From the NCBI GenBank assembly GCA_949358305.1, contig OX442317.1:1116001-1180000 (forward strand): DNA of 64,000 nucleotides, read 5' to 3'. The translations under genes and the position numbers were made by a program. The DNA comes from Strigamia acuminata. Lineage: Eukaryota; Arthropoda; Chilopoda; Geophilomorpha; Linotaeniidae. Within the stretch, counting starts at the first letter, position 1. Each line of letters opens with the position of its first letter. The notes under the pieces are model-generated. The model saw nothing but the letters and a program-made list of their open reading frames with translations. It had not been told where the DNA came from and made no database searches. Of the stretch, positions 9,534-21,179 are shown one piece after another.

Positions 9534-12128
9534 TTATATAATGTACGAATTAATTGCCACGTAAAATGAGGAAAGCGACAGGACAATCACGAGGTAAAAA
9601 GATGGTTTCGTAACCACGCTGATACCTATTAAAACCGATTGGAAAGTAGTTAGACTTCCATTCGATGGATTCGGTTCGATTCCGATCAAGTGACACATCA
9701 TCGGATAAACGTGCACGTTTTCAAACGCTCCTATTTGTCCACCACGCTTGAAATTGGGCCCCGACGCCAAAAACAGCACTCGCATGTCCTTCAGCGCATT
9801 ATCGTATCCGTCCATAGCTACAACTGTCTTATTACCGTTTCCACTTCCGCGCTATAGGAAAAATACACAAGAATTACATAATTGTCTACAAAATTGGTTT
9901 GAACAAGATCGCGCTTACATAAGAAATAAAGTATCCTTCGTCAGCGATTGCAACGATGGGCATTGTCCGTCTATGGTTTCGGAAATGAAACCTTTCGGGA
10001 ATGTCCTTCTTGCGGTAGATTGTTACGTTTGGATGTTTGTTATTGAGGGCATTAAAAACTTTATCTTCTTTGCCTTTCTTCGGCCACAGACCCACCATAG
10101 CACTACCGTTCGACTATAACGTTAAGAATAGAAAATATGGAAGATTACTTGTGCGTTCTAAACAGTCATTTTATAAATTCGCCACCTTCATAAGCGTATA
10201 AGCAAACACCTATTAGACCAACAAGCTCTTTCATAAACCTGTATCCTACTCCACTGGAGTGTCTCTTAAATAAATAAATAAATAAATGAAAATGAATACG
10301 TACTGGCAAAGGGACGAATTGAAGGTCTTCTTCAGCCACGTGTTTACTGATGACGAGAGCATTTTCTTCATTTAGTTGAACGCTTGCCATTGCCCGGCCA
10401 CTGGTCGCGATGATATTGGTTTGGTTGAACAGTTTGGCCTCTTTTAAACGCGCTACTAAATAGCCGATGGTATTATCCAAGCGTGTGACTGCTTTAGCCA
10501 CTTGTGGGGAGTCGGGTCCAAAGGCGAGTGCTTGGTCGGCGGGTCCGCTGAAATGCAATGCTACGAATCGAAGCTTTTCGTGTCCGAGAAACCTGATTAC
10601 ATCGTCTACGCGCATTGTGAAATTTTGATTGCCCGGCTGAACGTCGATGAAAAGTCGGTGTTCTTTGTATTTTGTTTCCATATAAGTCTGAATTATATTT
10701 GTTATAAACGGTTAATTCTAATGAGTCGTCCGAATATCTTACCTTTACTCCTGGCCAGTGTAAAATTCCCGTCTCTTGTCCAGAGTCCATGGCTTGGTAC
10801 CAAATCGGTTGGGAACCCACCCACCATTTGTAATCGTCATCAAACGAGCCCCATTTACCATCATCATAATTGTAGGAAAAGGTTTCATTGAGCAATGGAT
10901 CGTACATTCGATAGTCTAGAAAGCCGTGGCTTTCGGGATGTAAACCTAAAATTACATTTTAAAGAATTCAGACAAATGATTGCGATTAGGGTTTCTCTAC
11001 CAAAAACCGTTATACAGTACATCCGATTCTATTTGAACACGGTCTAGGAATATCAATGCAATTCCGTTTTTTCACGATTTCTTTTCAATTTGAAGCAATT
11101 AAAATTTTATTTTTTAAATTTGATTTAAATGTTAAGGAAAAATATTTCCATTAACTGAATTATCTATTTTTCCGGGTACACTGTCTTCTTTTTACACGTT
11201 TTTTTTTCTGATATGTATCTAAGTGCACAAATAGAAATGGGTGTACTTCAGTTTTTTTTGTAATACCGAAAACAGTTTTTTTGGCGTATGGGTCAAAATT
11301 AGATTGAAATTGTGTGATCATTCTGTGCAAAAAGATTATTCAAACATGTAAAATTGTTATTATTTTTTTGACGTAGAACTATGTTTAGGAGGGCACCACC
11401 ACCATCCACTGGTGATGGCAGTAATAAACGACGCCTAGTGATGGCAACTCACAATGCGTTGTGTGGACATTCACAATGCGCTGCGTGATAAACAAACATG
11501 TCGGGAAATAAGGAAAAAGGAGATAAAAGAGATGATCAAAAACTGCTGGAAAGCTGGAGACTGCAGACGCTATTTTCTTTAAAGAAAAAATTTCATTTGT
11601 AAAATAACCAGAGCCAACAACAACAACACAGCAAACATTCAGGCTACCGACTCAACGTGGTTCTACGTTGCGGCACAATGAAACTGTGCCCGTATGCCTG
11701 CAGCTTGTTTTTTAAGTAAGGTACCGAAAAATAAGAGTTTAAACCGATAAGTTGAAAATAATTGCATCAAATACCGGTTTCACCAAATTGTAAATGGATG
11801 CAGTGAAAGGATGTGGTTGACATCAAAATCTAGTCTAGACTAACCTGTGACTAAGGTGCGATGATTGCTCAGTGAGTTTGTCGGGAATGAAGGGATCATT
11901 CCTTCCGTCGCGTTTATTCCGCTTTCAAATAACTTTTGTAAGTTTGGAGTCTTGTATTTTGCGAGGAAATCATATCTGAAACAACATCAAAATTTTAGAG
12001 TTGTAAAGAATTTATTCTAGTTTGTTTTTCATTTACCTGAATCCGTCCAAAGAAATTAATATCAGTTTGTTTTGTGATGCGACACAATTAACAGAAAACA
12101 GAATTAGGAGTATGTGAAAAACCTTCAT
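9534..12128 (-). CDS. ENPP4/5-like paralogue D, predicted catalytically dead, hydrophobic tail
   Basis: Six exons: 12037-12128, 11845-11975, 10743-10945, 10304-10687, 9919-10113, 9534-9851; 440 residues. The signal peptide starts MKVFHILLI and SLDGFR is intact. The nucleophile position is Ser (PTNSLSNH), EEPDxxGH has become SGPADQAL, TSDHGM is TSGRAM, and the last His is Asp (AMDGYDN). Exon 2 is identical over 131 nt to exon 2 of gene A, whereas exons 3 and 4 are strongly diverged and exon 3 has three extra codons. This argues for gene conversion. The C-terminus is hydrophobic (KPSFYLVIVLSLSSFYVAI), a possible GPI signal. A 900-bp intron 2 holds nothing I can name. Confidence 0.86.
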
Positions 12129-12176
12129 TCTGGCTCCGTAGCTGTTGGGTAAGAAACTAATTGCTTAAAGTGATAC

Positions 12177-12183
12177 ATTTATA
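12177..12183 (-). promoter_or_regulatory. TATA box of gene D
   Basis: TATAAAT on the minus strand within ccgTATAAATgtatca, about 49 bp upstream of the ATG. Position and context match genes A and I. Confidence 0.55.
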
Positions 12184-13464
12184 CGGTATTTTTAATCTAA
12201 TCTTTCCTCGGTCTACGCGTGCAGGTGTGTTTGCACGCGAAATTTGTTTTGTTAACCTATGATTATACAATCAAAGTTTCAACATGCGTTTTTGCACACG
12301 ACAACGAAGAACATTGAAAGTTTTATTATTGTAGGAGGCGCGGAAGGTTTCTGTGTCGATCGACTTAAGAAGAAGTCGGTCATTCATTAAATGTGCTCTC
12401 TGTTGAAACAATAAATCTTGCGGATCAATCATGGTAATTGAATGGGCATTAGTAGCTTGTATTTTGGATTTCGGTTCTTACAAGTTAAATCTTGGCAATT
12501 TTTATTATTTTATCCTTATGAGAACCGCCGTTGGTTTGCTTGCGATTGATATCAGAAGTTGCAAAATTGTTAAAATCAAACATAGTCACAACAGTTACGA
12601 TGCAACTTGAAGTGTTAACAAGTAAATATAAAAAACCAAGTTTTTGAAAAAGGCTTTTACGTTGGTGCTTCAAATTGCTGCCAGAGTACGCTACTACCGC
12701 AGATTGTTTCGTGATTGCTGTGATCGTGCCAAAAAACTTTCAACAAAGTACTTTTTCTAAATACTCCGTAATATTTAAAAAAAATATATATGGGCAGATA
12801 GGGATTTTTGTTTTAACCAGGTTTAGCCTGGTTTCAGAATTTTTAGAACGTTTTTTTGTATCGAAAACTTCAAAATTCTTATCGGCAAACATTTTGGCAT
12901 CCATTAAAGGACACGGGTTCCGCCAGATGGCGCTGCGGTTTTAAAAAATTAAACAAACTGGAAGTACCGGAAGTTGAAACATTACATTACCGGTCACGTG
13001 ACCAGACGTTGACACAAACAAACAAACAAACGTTCAAGTCAAGTTAAATAAAAGCCTTTAACAATGCATGCTTTTCCCTGTTTTTTTTTGAAGTGATGAC
13101 ATTTTTTAGGTCATTTCTGGTGTCCAAAAGGACGAAAAGGAAAGAAAGTGCCAAAAATTATTTTTGTTTTTGAATTTGAACGCACCTAATGAATCTTTCA
13201 AACTGTAGAAGGTTTCTGCGACGATTACAACGTCAATCTTTCATTTTGTGAGAAATAATCAACTGCAAACGGATCAATTCATGCTACTTGAATGGAGATT
13301 AGTTGCTTGTATTTTGTATTTTGCTTCTTACATTGTATTAATGCATTTTATTTCGTTTGTGAGTGATGGAACTGATATCACGTGATAAATCCAAAAGTGC
13401 AAAATAAACTCTTATTAATGAAACCCTTTGTTTTGTGTGGACAAATTAGGGTCGCGGTGACTTC
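12184..13464. other. Spacer between genes D and E
   Basis: Upstream flank of D, then unrecognised AT-rich sequence with aaacaaacaaac at about 13017-13030, then array flank sequence (13190-13440) also seen upstream of C and A. Small ORFs here resemble nothing and lack splice context. Confidence 0.45.
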
Positions 13465-16304
13465 TTAGCTTTGCCACCGCATCAAAAACACTGTTATAAC
13501 AGTCACGATGCAACTTGGTTTTACAATGTTGCTAAGATTAGTATCCATCATATCTGGTTGAATAGTGTTAAATCCTTTTGTACTGTTATCCACTAAAGCT
13601 GGTAGAAAAGTAGTTAGACTTCCATTGGACGGTTTGGGTGTTATTTTGAGCAAATGACACATCAACGAATACACGTGGACCATATCGAATGCTGGTAATT
13701 GAACATTCCTTTTAAAATCTGGTCCTGATGCTAAAAACAGACCTCGCATGTTGAACACTTGATTATCATACCCATGTGTTCCTGAAATTGTATTTTCAAA
13801 ATGACTGCCATCCTAAAAAAAAATTCTCTAATAAATCATTTTCTAGGTATCAAATTCAATGCGTTTTGTACCCTGGACACAAAATATCCTTCTTCAGGTA
13901 TTGCAACGATTGGCATTACCAGTTTATGATGTCGGTAATGCAACCTCTCAGGAATGTCCTCCTTGCGATAAATTTTCACATGTGGATGTTTGTAATACAA
14001 GGCATTAAAAATCTTATCTTCTCTGTCCTTCTTTGGCAACACACCGGCCATGGTACCGGTCTATAATTCCAAAAAAAATATACAGTATCTATGACGGGGA
14101 AAGCGCTTTAATAGACCATTGTAAAATTATGACATAATTGCAGTTTGCCTGCGCCCACAATAAGAAAACTACAAATTAACAATGTTATAATGTTATTTTG
14201 CAATGTTTTTTTGTATAGAGGAAGGGGGGGCACAACCATTGTTATGATCACTTGATTGTATCATCTGATCTCATTTTTTTCAAAGGTCTATTCAAGCTCT
14301 GCATAAAGTGTTCTATATTTGAAAATGTATGATTGGCAAAGTCTGTATTCTGCCCCCAATGTCTTGATGCCAAATTCAAACACTAAATTCCATTTTTTGG
14401 TTTGTTAATTTGTCGAAAAATTCTGTATTTATTGTGTGTGCTTAAGGTGGAAACACAAGGGAGCGGGTAAAATTTCAAAGCTTGCTAACACAAGTTTAAA
14501 GACGGAGTCATTCACAAGCTCACTTAACCGGCTTTTGGCTTACCAACTTCACTGGCAAACTCAAGCTAGCTAGGTAGCTAGCCAGAAATTCCGGCCAAAA
14601 TCTTCTTCAAGAATTTCCTCATGATTCTGACTGGCTGTCAAAGCGTCACATGACCAAAACACCAGCAAGCTTGAAACTGGTAAATCAAAATAAGTTTTAT
14701 CGGAGCAGGTGAGTACAAGGCAAGCTTGTGTTAGCTCAAGCAAGCAATTTTTTAGCCATTTTTTCAAGTAAAAGCAAGCTTTTAAATTTTACCCGCTACC
14801 TTGTGTTTCCACCTTTAGACAGTGGTTTGTCAGTTTGATTTTGACGTCGAGATTCTGGCGCATAAGGATGAGTCAGGACGGGTTAGGTTAGGAATTAGGA
14901 TGCCGTGCTATTTTTCCATGGAACCCGACGTTGACTATGGTATTCTTATTTTTTTTTATTTACCGTTTGGATCGATTCGTAGTCTCTTGGATCCAAGTGA
15001 TCAGTTAGCACGAGGCCGTTCGATTTATTTCGGATGGTGGATGTCATTCCATGGTCAGTGGTCACAATGATGTTAGTTTGGTGTAATATTTTGGCCTTTT
15101 CTAACCGCGTTAATATATCTCCAACAATATTGTCCACGAATTTGACCATTTTAGCAACTTGCACAGAGTCCGGTCCGTATTTGTGGCCTGCTTCGTCCGG
15201 TTCTTCAAAGTACAGGACCACGAGGTTGAGGTTTTTCTCCACTAGCCACTCTATTGTAGTGGAAACACGTTTGGAAAAGGATTTGAAAAGTAGGTTTGGC
15301 TGGAAGAAATCTGCCGTGAGTCCGTTGTATTTCACCTAGGTTACAACGTCGTAAGCTTGTGGATGATGGCATAAAAGGACACTGTTGGTACTTACATGCG
15401 ATCCAGGCCAGTAAGATACTCCGGTTTTAAGTCCAAATCGTTTGGCTGTGATCCAGATTGGTTCGGCAGCGCTCCACCATTTAGAATGTCCGTCGATGTA
15501 GTGAAAAGACTGGCCGAGTATTGGGTCGTGCATTGTGTTGTGGATTATGCCGTGGCTTTCAGGATACAAACCTTAGGAATCAATCAGACAAAGTCATCTC
15601 AACGAGTTTAAATGTCAATTTTGATGACATTAATACGAATTAATGCGAACGGAAATGGAAACTGCTTGTTTTCAATGTGTAAATTTCCGAGAATTTTATT
15701 TAGATATTTTGAAAACGTTGAGAAATTTCTAAAAGAAATTTAATTTTCTTTAGCTTAGGGTTCCTTAGGGCTGCAGGGTTGTCAGGTGTGGCCAATATAT
15801 CACTTTATGTCGTCTGTGGAGTGCTGGATGGCCACATTAGAGTAACAGAAAGGGCATTGTGGGAGTTTGAATGAAATTAGGACAATTTTTGAATTTTTAA
15901 AAACTTTTTTTTATCATGATTGGTCGTGATGGGGCACCGGCCCATTGGGCAATGTCCCATTGCCCGATGGGCTAGTCTACCCCTGTTTGGTTTGAAACAG
16001 GAATTGAAAGTAACCTGTAACCAATGATTGGTGATTGGGAGCTGTAACTGTTGGGAATACGGGGATTATTCCTTCCGGTGCATTCACTCCATTTTGGACC
16101 AACTTGCATAAGTTTGGCGCATTGTATTTTCTAAGATAATCGTATCTGAAAAAAAAAGTTGTTGTTAACAATGAGATTAACCGAAATGTGTTTTTTCAAT
16201 CACCTGAATCCATCCAATGAAATTAATAGAAGCTTGTGATTTGATGCGGTCCAATTAATATAAAACAGAAGCAGTTGAAATGTGGGCAGATAAAAATCCT
16301 TCAT
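13465..16304 (-). CDS. ENPP4/5-like ectonucleotide phosphodiesterase E, active site intact
   Basis: Six exons: 16204-16304, 16015-16145, 15396-15571, 14964-15335, 13872-14060, 13465-13812; 438 residues, close to vertebrate ENPP4 (about 450). All seven predicted metal/nucleophile residues are present: D31 (SLDGFR), T68 (PTVTAPNH), D183 and H187 (EEPDEAGH), D230 and H231 (TTDHGM), H336 (GTHGYDN). The expected role is cleavage of extracellular nucleotides or dinucleotides at the cell surface. It has an N-terminal signal peptide and a C-terminal hydrophobic segment (KPSCIVTVITVFLM) close to the end, suggesting a GPI anchor. The 903-bp intron between exons 4 and 5 holds a MITE-like inverted repeat. 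Confidence 0.9.
14443..14817. mobile_element. MITE-like inverted-repeat element in an intron of gene E
   Basis: About 45-bp imperfect terminal inverted repeats beginning aaggtggaaacacaagg (left 14445, right ending about 14817), including gcgggtaaaattt. No ORF. The superfamily is not assignable from the ends. Confidence 0.7.
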
Positions 16305-17200
16305 TTTTTTTGAATTTCGCTTTGTTATGAACTTATAGGAATAAGTTGTGCTGCTTTGAAAGGTTTGAAGAATCTAATAGATTTGCTCTCATTTTTCTAA
16401 TATGTAGTGATCCTGAGGTCACAAAAATGTTTTATTAAGACATATATATATATATAATAAAGGATTTTAATTGTTCTATTAAGTATAGCTCATATTATTA
16501 TTACGAAGAAACTAGTTAAACTAGTTTCGCCGTTTTTGCGGATCCATTATAATGACGTCAGTCATTTACATAATTCCCGTATTTATGCAAATACGTCATT
16601 TCCGGTCACTAGGGGTATTTAAGCCCGTGTTTGGACCGGAAATAACACTTATAGATCCAGTAGTACTTATTACCGTACTTCTTACCTTAGACAGGATCAC
16701 GACAAATAGTATTCAATTTTTGCACGACTGACCTAAATATGGTTGGTTGGTTGTTCCAGGTGCTGTAGCCATAGATTATATAAACGGCGAGGTCATGAGA
16801 AGACACGCGATTCCATCTGCGCATGCGCTGGTTTCCCTAGTGACCTGTGAAAAGTTGGCTTTACTCCGCTGTTCCAGGTGTGTTCGGTGCAGCAGTGAAG
16901 CCAACTTATTTTTTTTATTAATTGAGGTATGCTACACGTTAATTAGGGTCCAAACACAAATAAAAAGAAAGATTATTGTTTTGCAATTAAATCATAGTTT
17001 TTTTTTTTTAAATTAGTAGTTGTAGTAGTAGTAGCTGTAAAAACAAAGTTTACATGTCACAGTTTTACAGAAAATGGAAATCTGAATTGATTTAGTTAGC
17101 AGGCTAAGCACATACGATTTTTATTTGGTAAATGTTAGTTTTTGTTTTTAAAATGCTGCTGTTTGTTTATCGATGTTGTCCCACCGCCTGCTAATAATGG
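16305..17200. other. Spacer upstream of gene E, with a promoter-like cluster
   Basis: An (AT)n run lies at 16442-16458. Between 16553 and 16660 there is a cluster of recognisable DNA-binding motifs: TGACGTCA (16553-16560, CRE-like), ATGCAAAT (16585-16592, octamer), TACGTCA, and two ccggaaat-type Ets-like sites, followed by ggtatttaagc. It has no supported gene next to it and could be a solo promoter/LTR fragment. From 16779 the sequence is the conserved unit boundary also found near 21850 and 30190. Confidence 0.4.
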
Positions 17201-17209
17201 AAGAAAAGT

Positions 17210-17520
17210 ATCCACTTACGTTGGATGGATTGGGAATAATTTTGAGAAAACTACATGAATGAATACACGTCGACTTGCACTGCGTGGAATTGCACATTTC
17301 TGTTGTTGAAACCCAGCCCTGATGCTAAAAACAGACCGCGCGGTGTCGACACGTTTCGAGAGAACTTGTTTACTTTGGTGGAAACTCGATCTTTACTCCA
17401 TTCAAAATGTCTATTTTCGTTGAATGGAAGGAAATTATCTTTAATTGCTTTCTACATATCTAAAGCTATTGGGAATCTGCGTCTTTATCTGATTTGTTTT
17501 ATTTTTTTTTGAATAATACT
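17210..17520 (-). pseudogene. Exon 6 relic of an ENPP gene (relic copy 1)
   Basis: On the minus strand it reads RGLFLASGLGF and VYSFM, matching the exon 6 core of array genes. It then meets a stop and a frame break before the usual CHLLK. The sequence upstream of the ENPP-like part is unrelated to exon 6. Near-identical relics sit at 22270-22560, 30630-30950 and 34490-34800, each about 0.4-0.6 kb downstream of a gene, so the relic is part of the duplicated unit. Confidence 0.7.
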
Positions 17521-17844
17521 GTAAGACGGCAAGGGTCACCAGAGGGCCAGGTGGTGCCAATTATAGAATTATCCATTTAGTATGAATCGGAGAACAAAGC
17601 ATTCAAAAACTTAGTCTTGTTTTGCAAATACATAATTTCCGTAGTGCAACAAAGGATTTGTTACACTAAAACGGTTAATTAGCAACTCACCCCAGCCAAA
17701 TTGGGGTGAAATGTGCTTCGGGAGTTTACACCCCCTAGTCACTTGACTTGGTTTGTCACCCGCCAAACCAAAGTGATTAAAAATATACAAATACACATAT
17801 TTTAAGTGGTGATATTTTATTAAAATACAAGATAATAATCGAGA
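17521..17844. other. 3' flank of gene G
   Basis: No gene. An AATAAA signal for G lies at 17816-17821 on the minus strand, 24 bp past the stop. The stretch is repeated downstream of H and J. Confidence 0.55.
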
Positions 17845-19385
17845 TCACCACATACTTTCCATGGCTCCGTTAATATCATCGACTAAAACTGATCGGAAAA
17901 CAGTTAAACTTCCATTGGATGGTTTGGGTGGTATTTTGAGCAAATGGCACATCAACGAATACACATTGACGTTGTCGAAAGCTGGTAATTGCACATTTCT
18001 TTTGAAACCCGGTCCCGACGCTACAAACAGACCTCGCATATTGAACAGTTGATTATCATATCCATGCATACCCCTAGTTTTATTGCTAAACTTACTGCCA
18101 TTCTAGAATAAAAAAGGGAAAACGAGGTATTTTTTTCTATAATTTATCGGAATTCTCACCCTGGTCACATAATATCCCTCGTCGGCTATTGCGATGATTG
18201 GCATTACCAGTCTATTGTTTCGGTAATGGAACCTCTCAGGGATGTCTTTCTTGTGATAAATCTTGACATGCGCATGTTTATTGTTCAAGGCATTGAACAC
18301 TTTGTCTTCTTTCCCTGGCTTTGGTACGATAGAACTCATTGTACCAGTCTACATTTAAATAAAGAATGGTTAATTATTTTTGTTGGTACATGGGGGACAT
18401 GTTTTTACATGCACGATCTTGTCGTAGTCGTTAAGGTCCAAGTGTTTATTCAAGGCGAGGGCATTTTGTTCGGATTTGACAACCGTTGACATTCCATGGT
18501 CGGCTGTCACGATGATGTTGATTTGGTCGAGCATTTTGGCCTCTTTTAGACGCGCTAACAAGTAGCCAACAATACCGTCCACATATTCGACCGTTTTAGC
18601 AACTCGTTCGGACTCGGGCCCGTACCCATGTCCCGTATCATCGGGTTCTCCGAAAAAAACTGCAACGAAGCTGAGTTTTTCGTAGACGAGGTACTCGATC
18701 GCGTCGTCGACAACTTCTAAGAAATCTTGATCATCCTCGTATTCCTCGTAGAAATCCGCCGTTGCTCCATTGTAATCGACCTAAATTGGGTTATTTATTT
18801 GGGGAAATGATTTGAAATGTTTAAGTGAGGAGTTACGTGTGACCCGGGCCAGTAGGCGGCGCCAGTTTTCAGTCCGGATCGCCTGGCTGTGATCCAAATT
18901 GGTTCGGCTGCACTCCACCATTTCGAAGCTCCATATTTATAACTGAACCACTCGCGAGTTACAGGATCGTACATGTGGTTGTTGAGGATGCCGTGGCTTT
19001 CGGGATACAAGCCTGAAAAAGAGAATAAAATTGTTATGTTACTAGGTAGTACAGCGAAGGCTTTTGTTGAAGCTGACTACTGACCAGTAACTAATGTTTG
19101 GTGATTGGGAGCTGTAAATGAGGGGAATACGGAAATCATTCCTTCCGGTGCGCTCACCCCGTTTGCGGCCAACTTGTTTATGTTTGGCGCCTTGTATTTT
19201 GTCAGGTAATCGTACCTGGTTGACAGAAAGCGAGAGAAATAAATATAGAAATGATGAAATGTGCAATTTGGTTCGACCTACCTGAATCCATCCAGAGATA
19301 TCAGCAACAGTTTGTTTTCTGCTGTCGTGACACGGGTCGTGTAAACTAAAAGTAATAGAAACGTGTGGGAGAAGAAATAATGCAT
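17845..19385 (-). CDS. ENPP4/5-like ectonucleotide phosphodiesterase G, active site intact, tail lost
   Basis: Six exons: 19282-19385, 19085-19215, 18837-19012, 18409-18780, 18160-18348, 17845-18102; 409 residues. The start is chosen at MHYFFSHTF, which gives a clean signal peptide. Catalytic positions are intact: SLDGFR, PSFTAPNH (T69), GEPDDTGH, TADHGM, GMHGYDN. The protein ends AMESMW. Compared with gene K, a 48-nt deletion between the codons for MES and MW removes the hydrophobic tail, so the product is probably a soluble secreted enzyme. Gene H and gene J share this deletion. Confidence 0.89.
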
Positions 19386-19533
19386 GGTTATCTGGTTCTG
19401 CTGCGTGACAGGAAAAGAATTATTCATTTGTGTCCAAATTTCATTCAATGTCCTCGTTACTCTACCTTTTTTGTGAAAGGTTTGCCAAATGGAATAAACT
19501 TACCTTTACTTTTGCAAGGGCCAGTTGCTGTGG

Positions 19534-19541
19534 TTTATATA
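19534..19541 (-). promoter_or_regulatory. TATA box of gene G
   Basis: TATATAAA on the minus strand in agaTATATAAACCacagc, 149 bp upstream of the ATG. The same context is kept upstream of H, J and K. The leader between TATA and ATG has a plausible small 5' UTR intron (donor after aaag at about 19502), but this is not certain. Confidence 0.6.
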
Positions 19542-19835
19542 TCTAAATCAAACGGGAAGTTTTTCGCAAAATAAAATATTTTATTGACGACATATAAATT
19601 ATTACCAGTATCTTATGAAAAGGAAAAGCATGACACATTAGAATTTCTGCAGTCTCAGGAAATGTGGAAATCACAGGTGCAGGCGAATGTTTTATGTCTG
19701 CAGGATTTTATTTGGTATTTCTTACGTTTTCTTGTTTTTAGCCATTGAAATTGGCAATTGCAACGATGATACATTATTTTTCTAAAGTATCTGTACCGTT
19801 ACTGGAATTAAAAGTTAAAATACACCGGCTACAAG

Positions 19836-20318
19836 CAGGGCCGTCTTAACACTTTTCAGCGTCCTGGGCTTGAAAAAATCAAGCGCCTCTTGTCTCTTTT
19901 CGTGATTTAAAAAAAAATCATTTTTACATTTACAATTTCACAGGCCCATTTCTAGGATCTACTTGTAGTGCACTCGTGTTTTTCGGGCATGCTGACGACC
20001 CTACGCATCTCCAAAAGATGTACCGGCGAGCATTTTTGCGAAAAAAGATTTACACCAAAAATGTCATTTTTGGATCTAAAAATGCTTTTTGAACCTAAAA
20101 ATGCTTTTTGAACCTAAAAATGCTTTTTGAACCTAAAAATGCCACCTGACTTGTGGCACCTGTGTGTTTTACTCACTACGTATGTGTAGAAGCGGGCCTA
20201 CAAGTTCAGCTTATATTTGAACACTCATGAACACTTTTTGTAGGAGGCATTTGGCACCTCTCTCAGCCCGGCGCCCTAGGGCTGCAGCCCAGTTAGCCCA
20301 ATGGTAAAGATGGGCCTG
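19836..20318. mobile_element. hAT-like non-autonomous element, 483 bp
   Basis: Ends CAGGGCCgTCTTAAC and CAGGCCCATCTTTAC (inverted). It is flanked by 8-bp duplications gctacaag (19828-19835) and gctacgag (20319-20326), which differ at one base. It carries three to four copies of a 20-bp unit ending aaaaatgctttttgaacct (about 20085-20150). Orthologous copies lie at 24879 (truncated) and 33243, so the insertion predates the gene duplications. Confidence 0.75.
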
Positions 20319-20346
20319 GCTACGAGTACCTGTACCAGAAACCTTT

Positions 20347-21069
20347 GTTAAGTCGGCCCCCTCAAGTATATGTCCAAACAAAAAAAAATATTGTTCTAGA
20401 TAGCCCTTTCAATGGACTGAATGGAACTGTGATTTGTTTTGATTGGACTCACTTATTATAGTTTCTATCAAATTTTCGACTTTTATCTTGGGGGACCAAC
20501 TTGATGTCAGCCCTTCAAATCAATGGACCAGCAAAATTTGTCATTGGACATTGTGCAGAATCCAATGGACATCATTGGACATCTCTTCATTTCGATTGGA
20601 CTCGCTTAGATTTTTAAATACGGCCGATTGAAAATTCAGTTCCAAACCCCCCCAAATGACCCTCAAATTTTGCTGGTCCATTGATTTGGGGATTATTTGG
20701 GAATTGTTTGGGGTTATTTGGAGGTTTTTTTTTTGGGTTATTTGGGAGTCATTTTGAGTCATTTTGGATCATTTTTGATCATTTTTGGTCGTGAAATTTT
20801 ATATTAGACTAATTGTGTAGTTACATTAAAAATAAAGAATGTCCAATGATGTCCATTGGATTCTGCACAAGGTCCAATGATAAATTTTGCTGGTCCATTG
20901 ATTTGGGGAGCTGACATCAAGTTGGGTCCCCCAAAATAAAAGTAGAAAAAGTGATAAGAAGAAAGTGAGTCCAATCAAAAGAAATCACAGTTCCATTTAG
21001 TCCATTGAAAGGGCTACCTAGTCCAATAATTTATTTTGATTGGACAAATACTTGGGGGGCCAACTTAAC
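20347..21069. mobile_element. Long-arm foldback element, 723 bp
   Basis: Ends GTTAAGTcGGCCCCC and CTTAAC (inverse). Inverted arms of over 200 bp include tcaatggactgaatggaac and its imperfect complement near 20990. The matching positions in the J-K spacer (33735-33750) lack it, so it arrived after duplication. No ORF with recognisable content. Confidence 0.75.
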
Positions 21070-21179
21070 GAAGATGTACAAGAACCACTGACAAAAAGAC
21101 AGATTTGCATAGTAGTTGGCTATGGTACTTTTCATCAAGTTTTGTAATATTAAATCTACTTATTTAACACACTTTCTAA

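Noticed and set aside
12675-12944. 89-residue plus-strand ORF in the D-E spacer
   Set aside because: Low-complexity composition, no family resemblance, no splice or promoter context.
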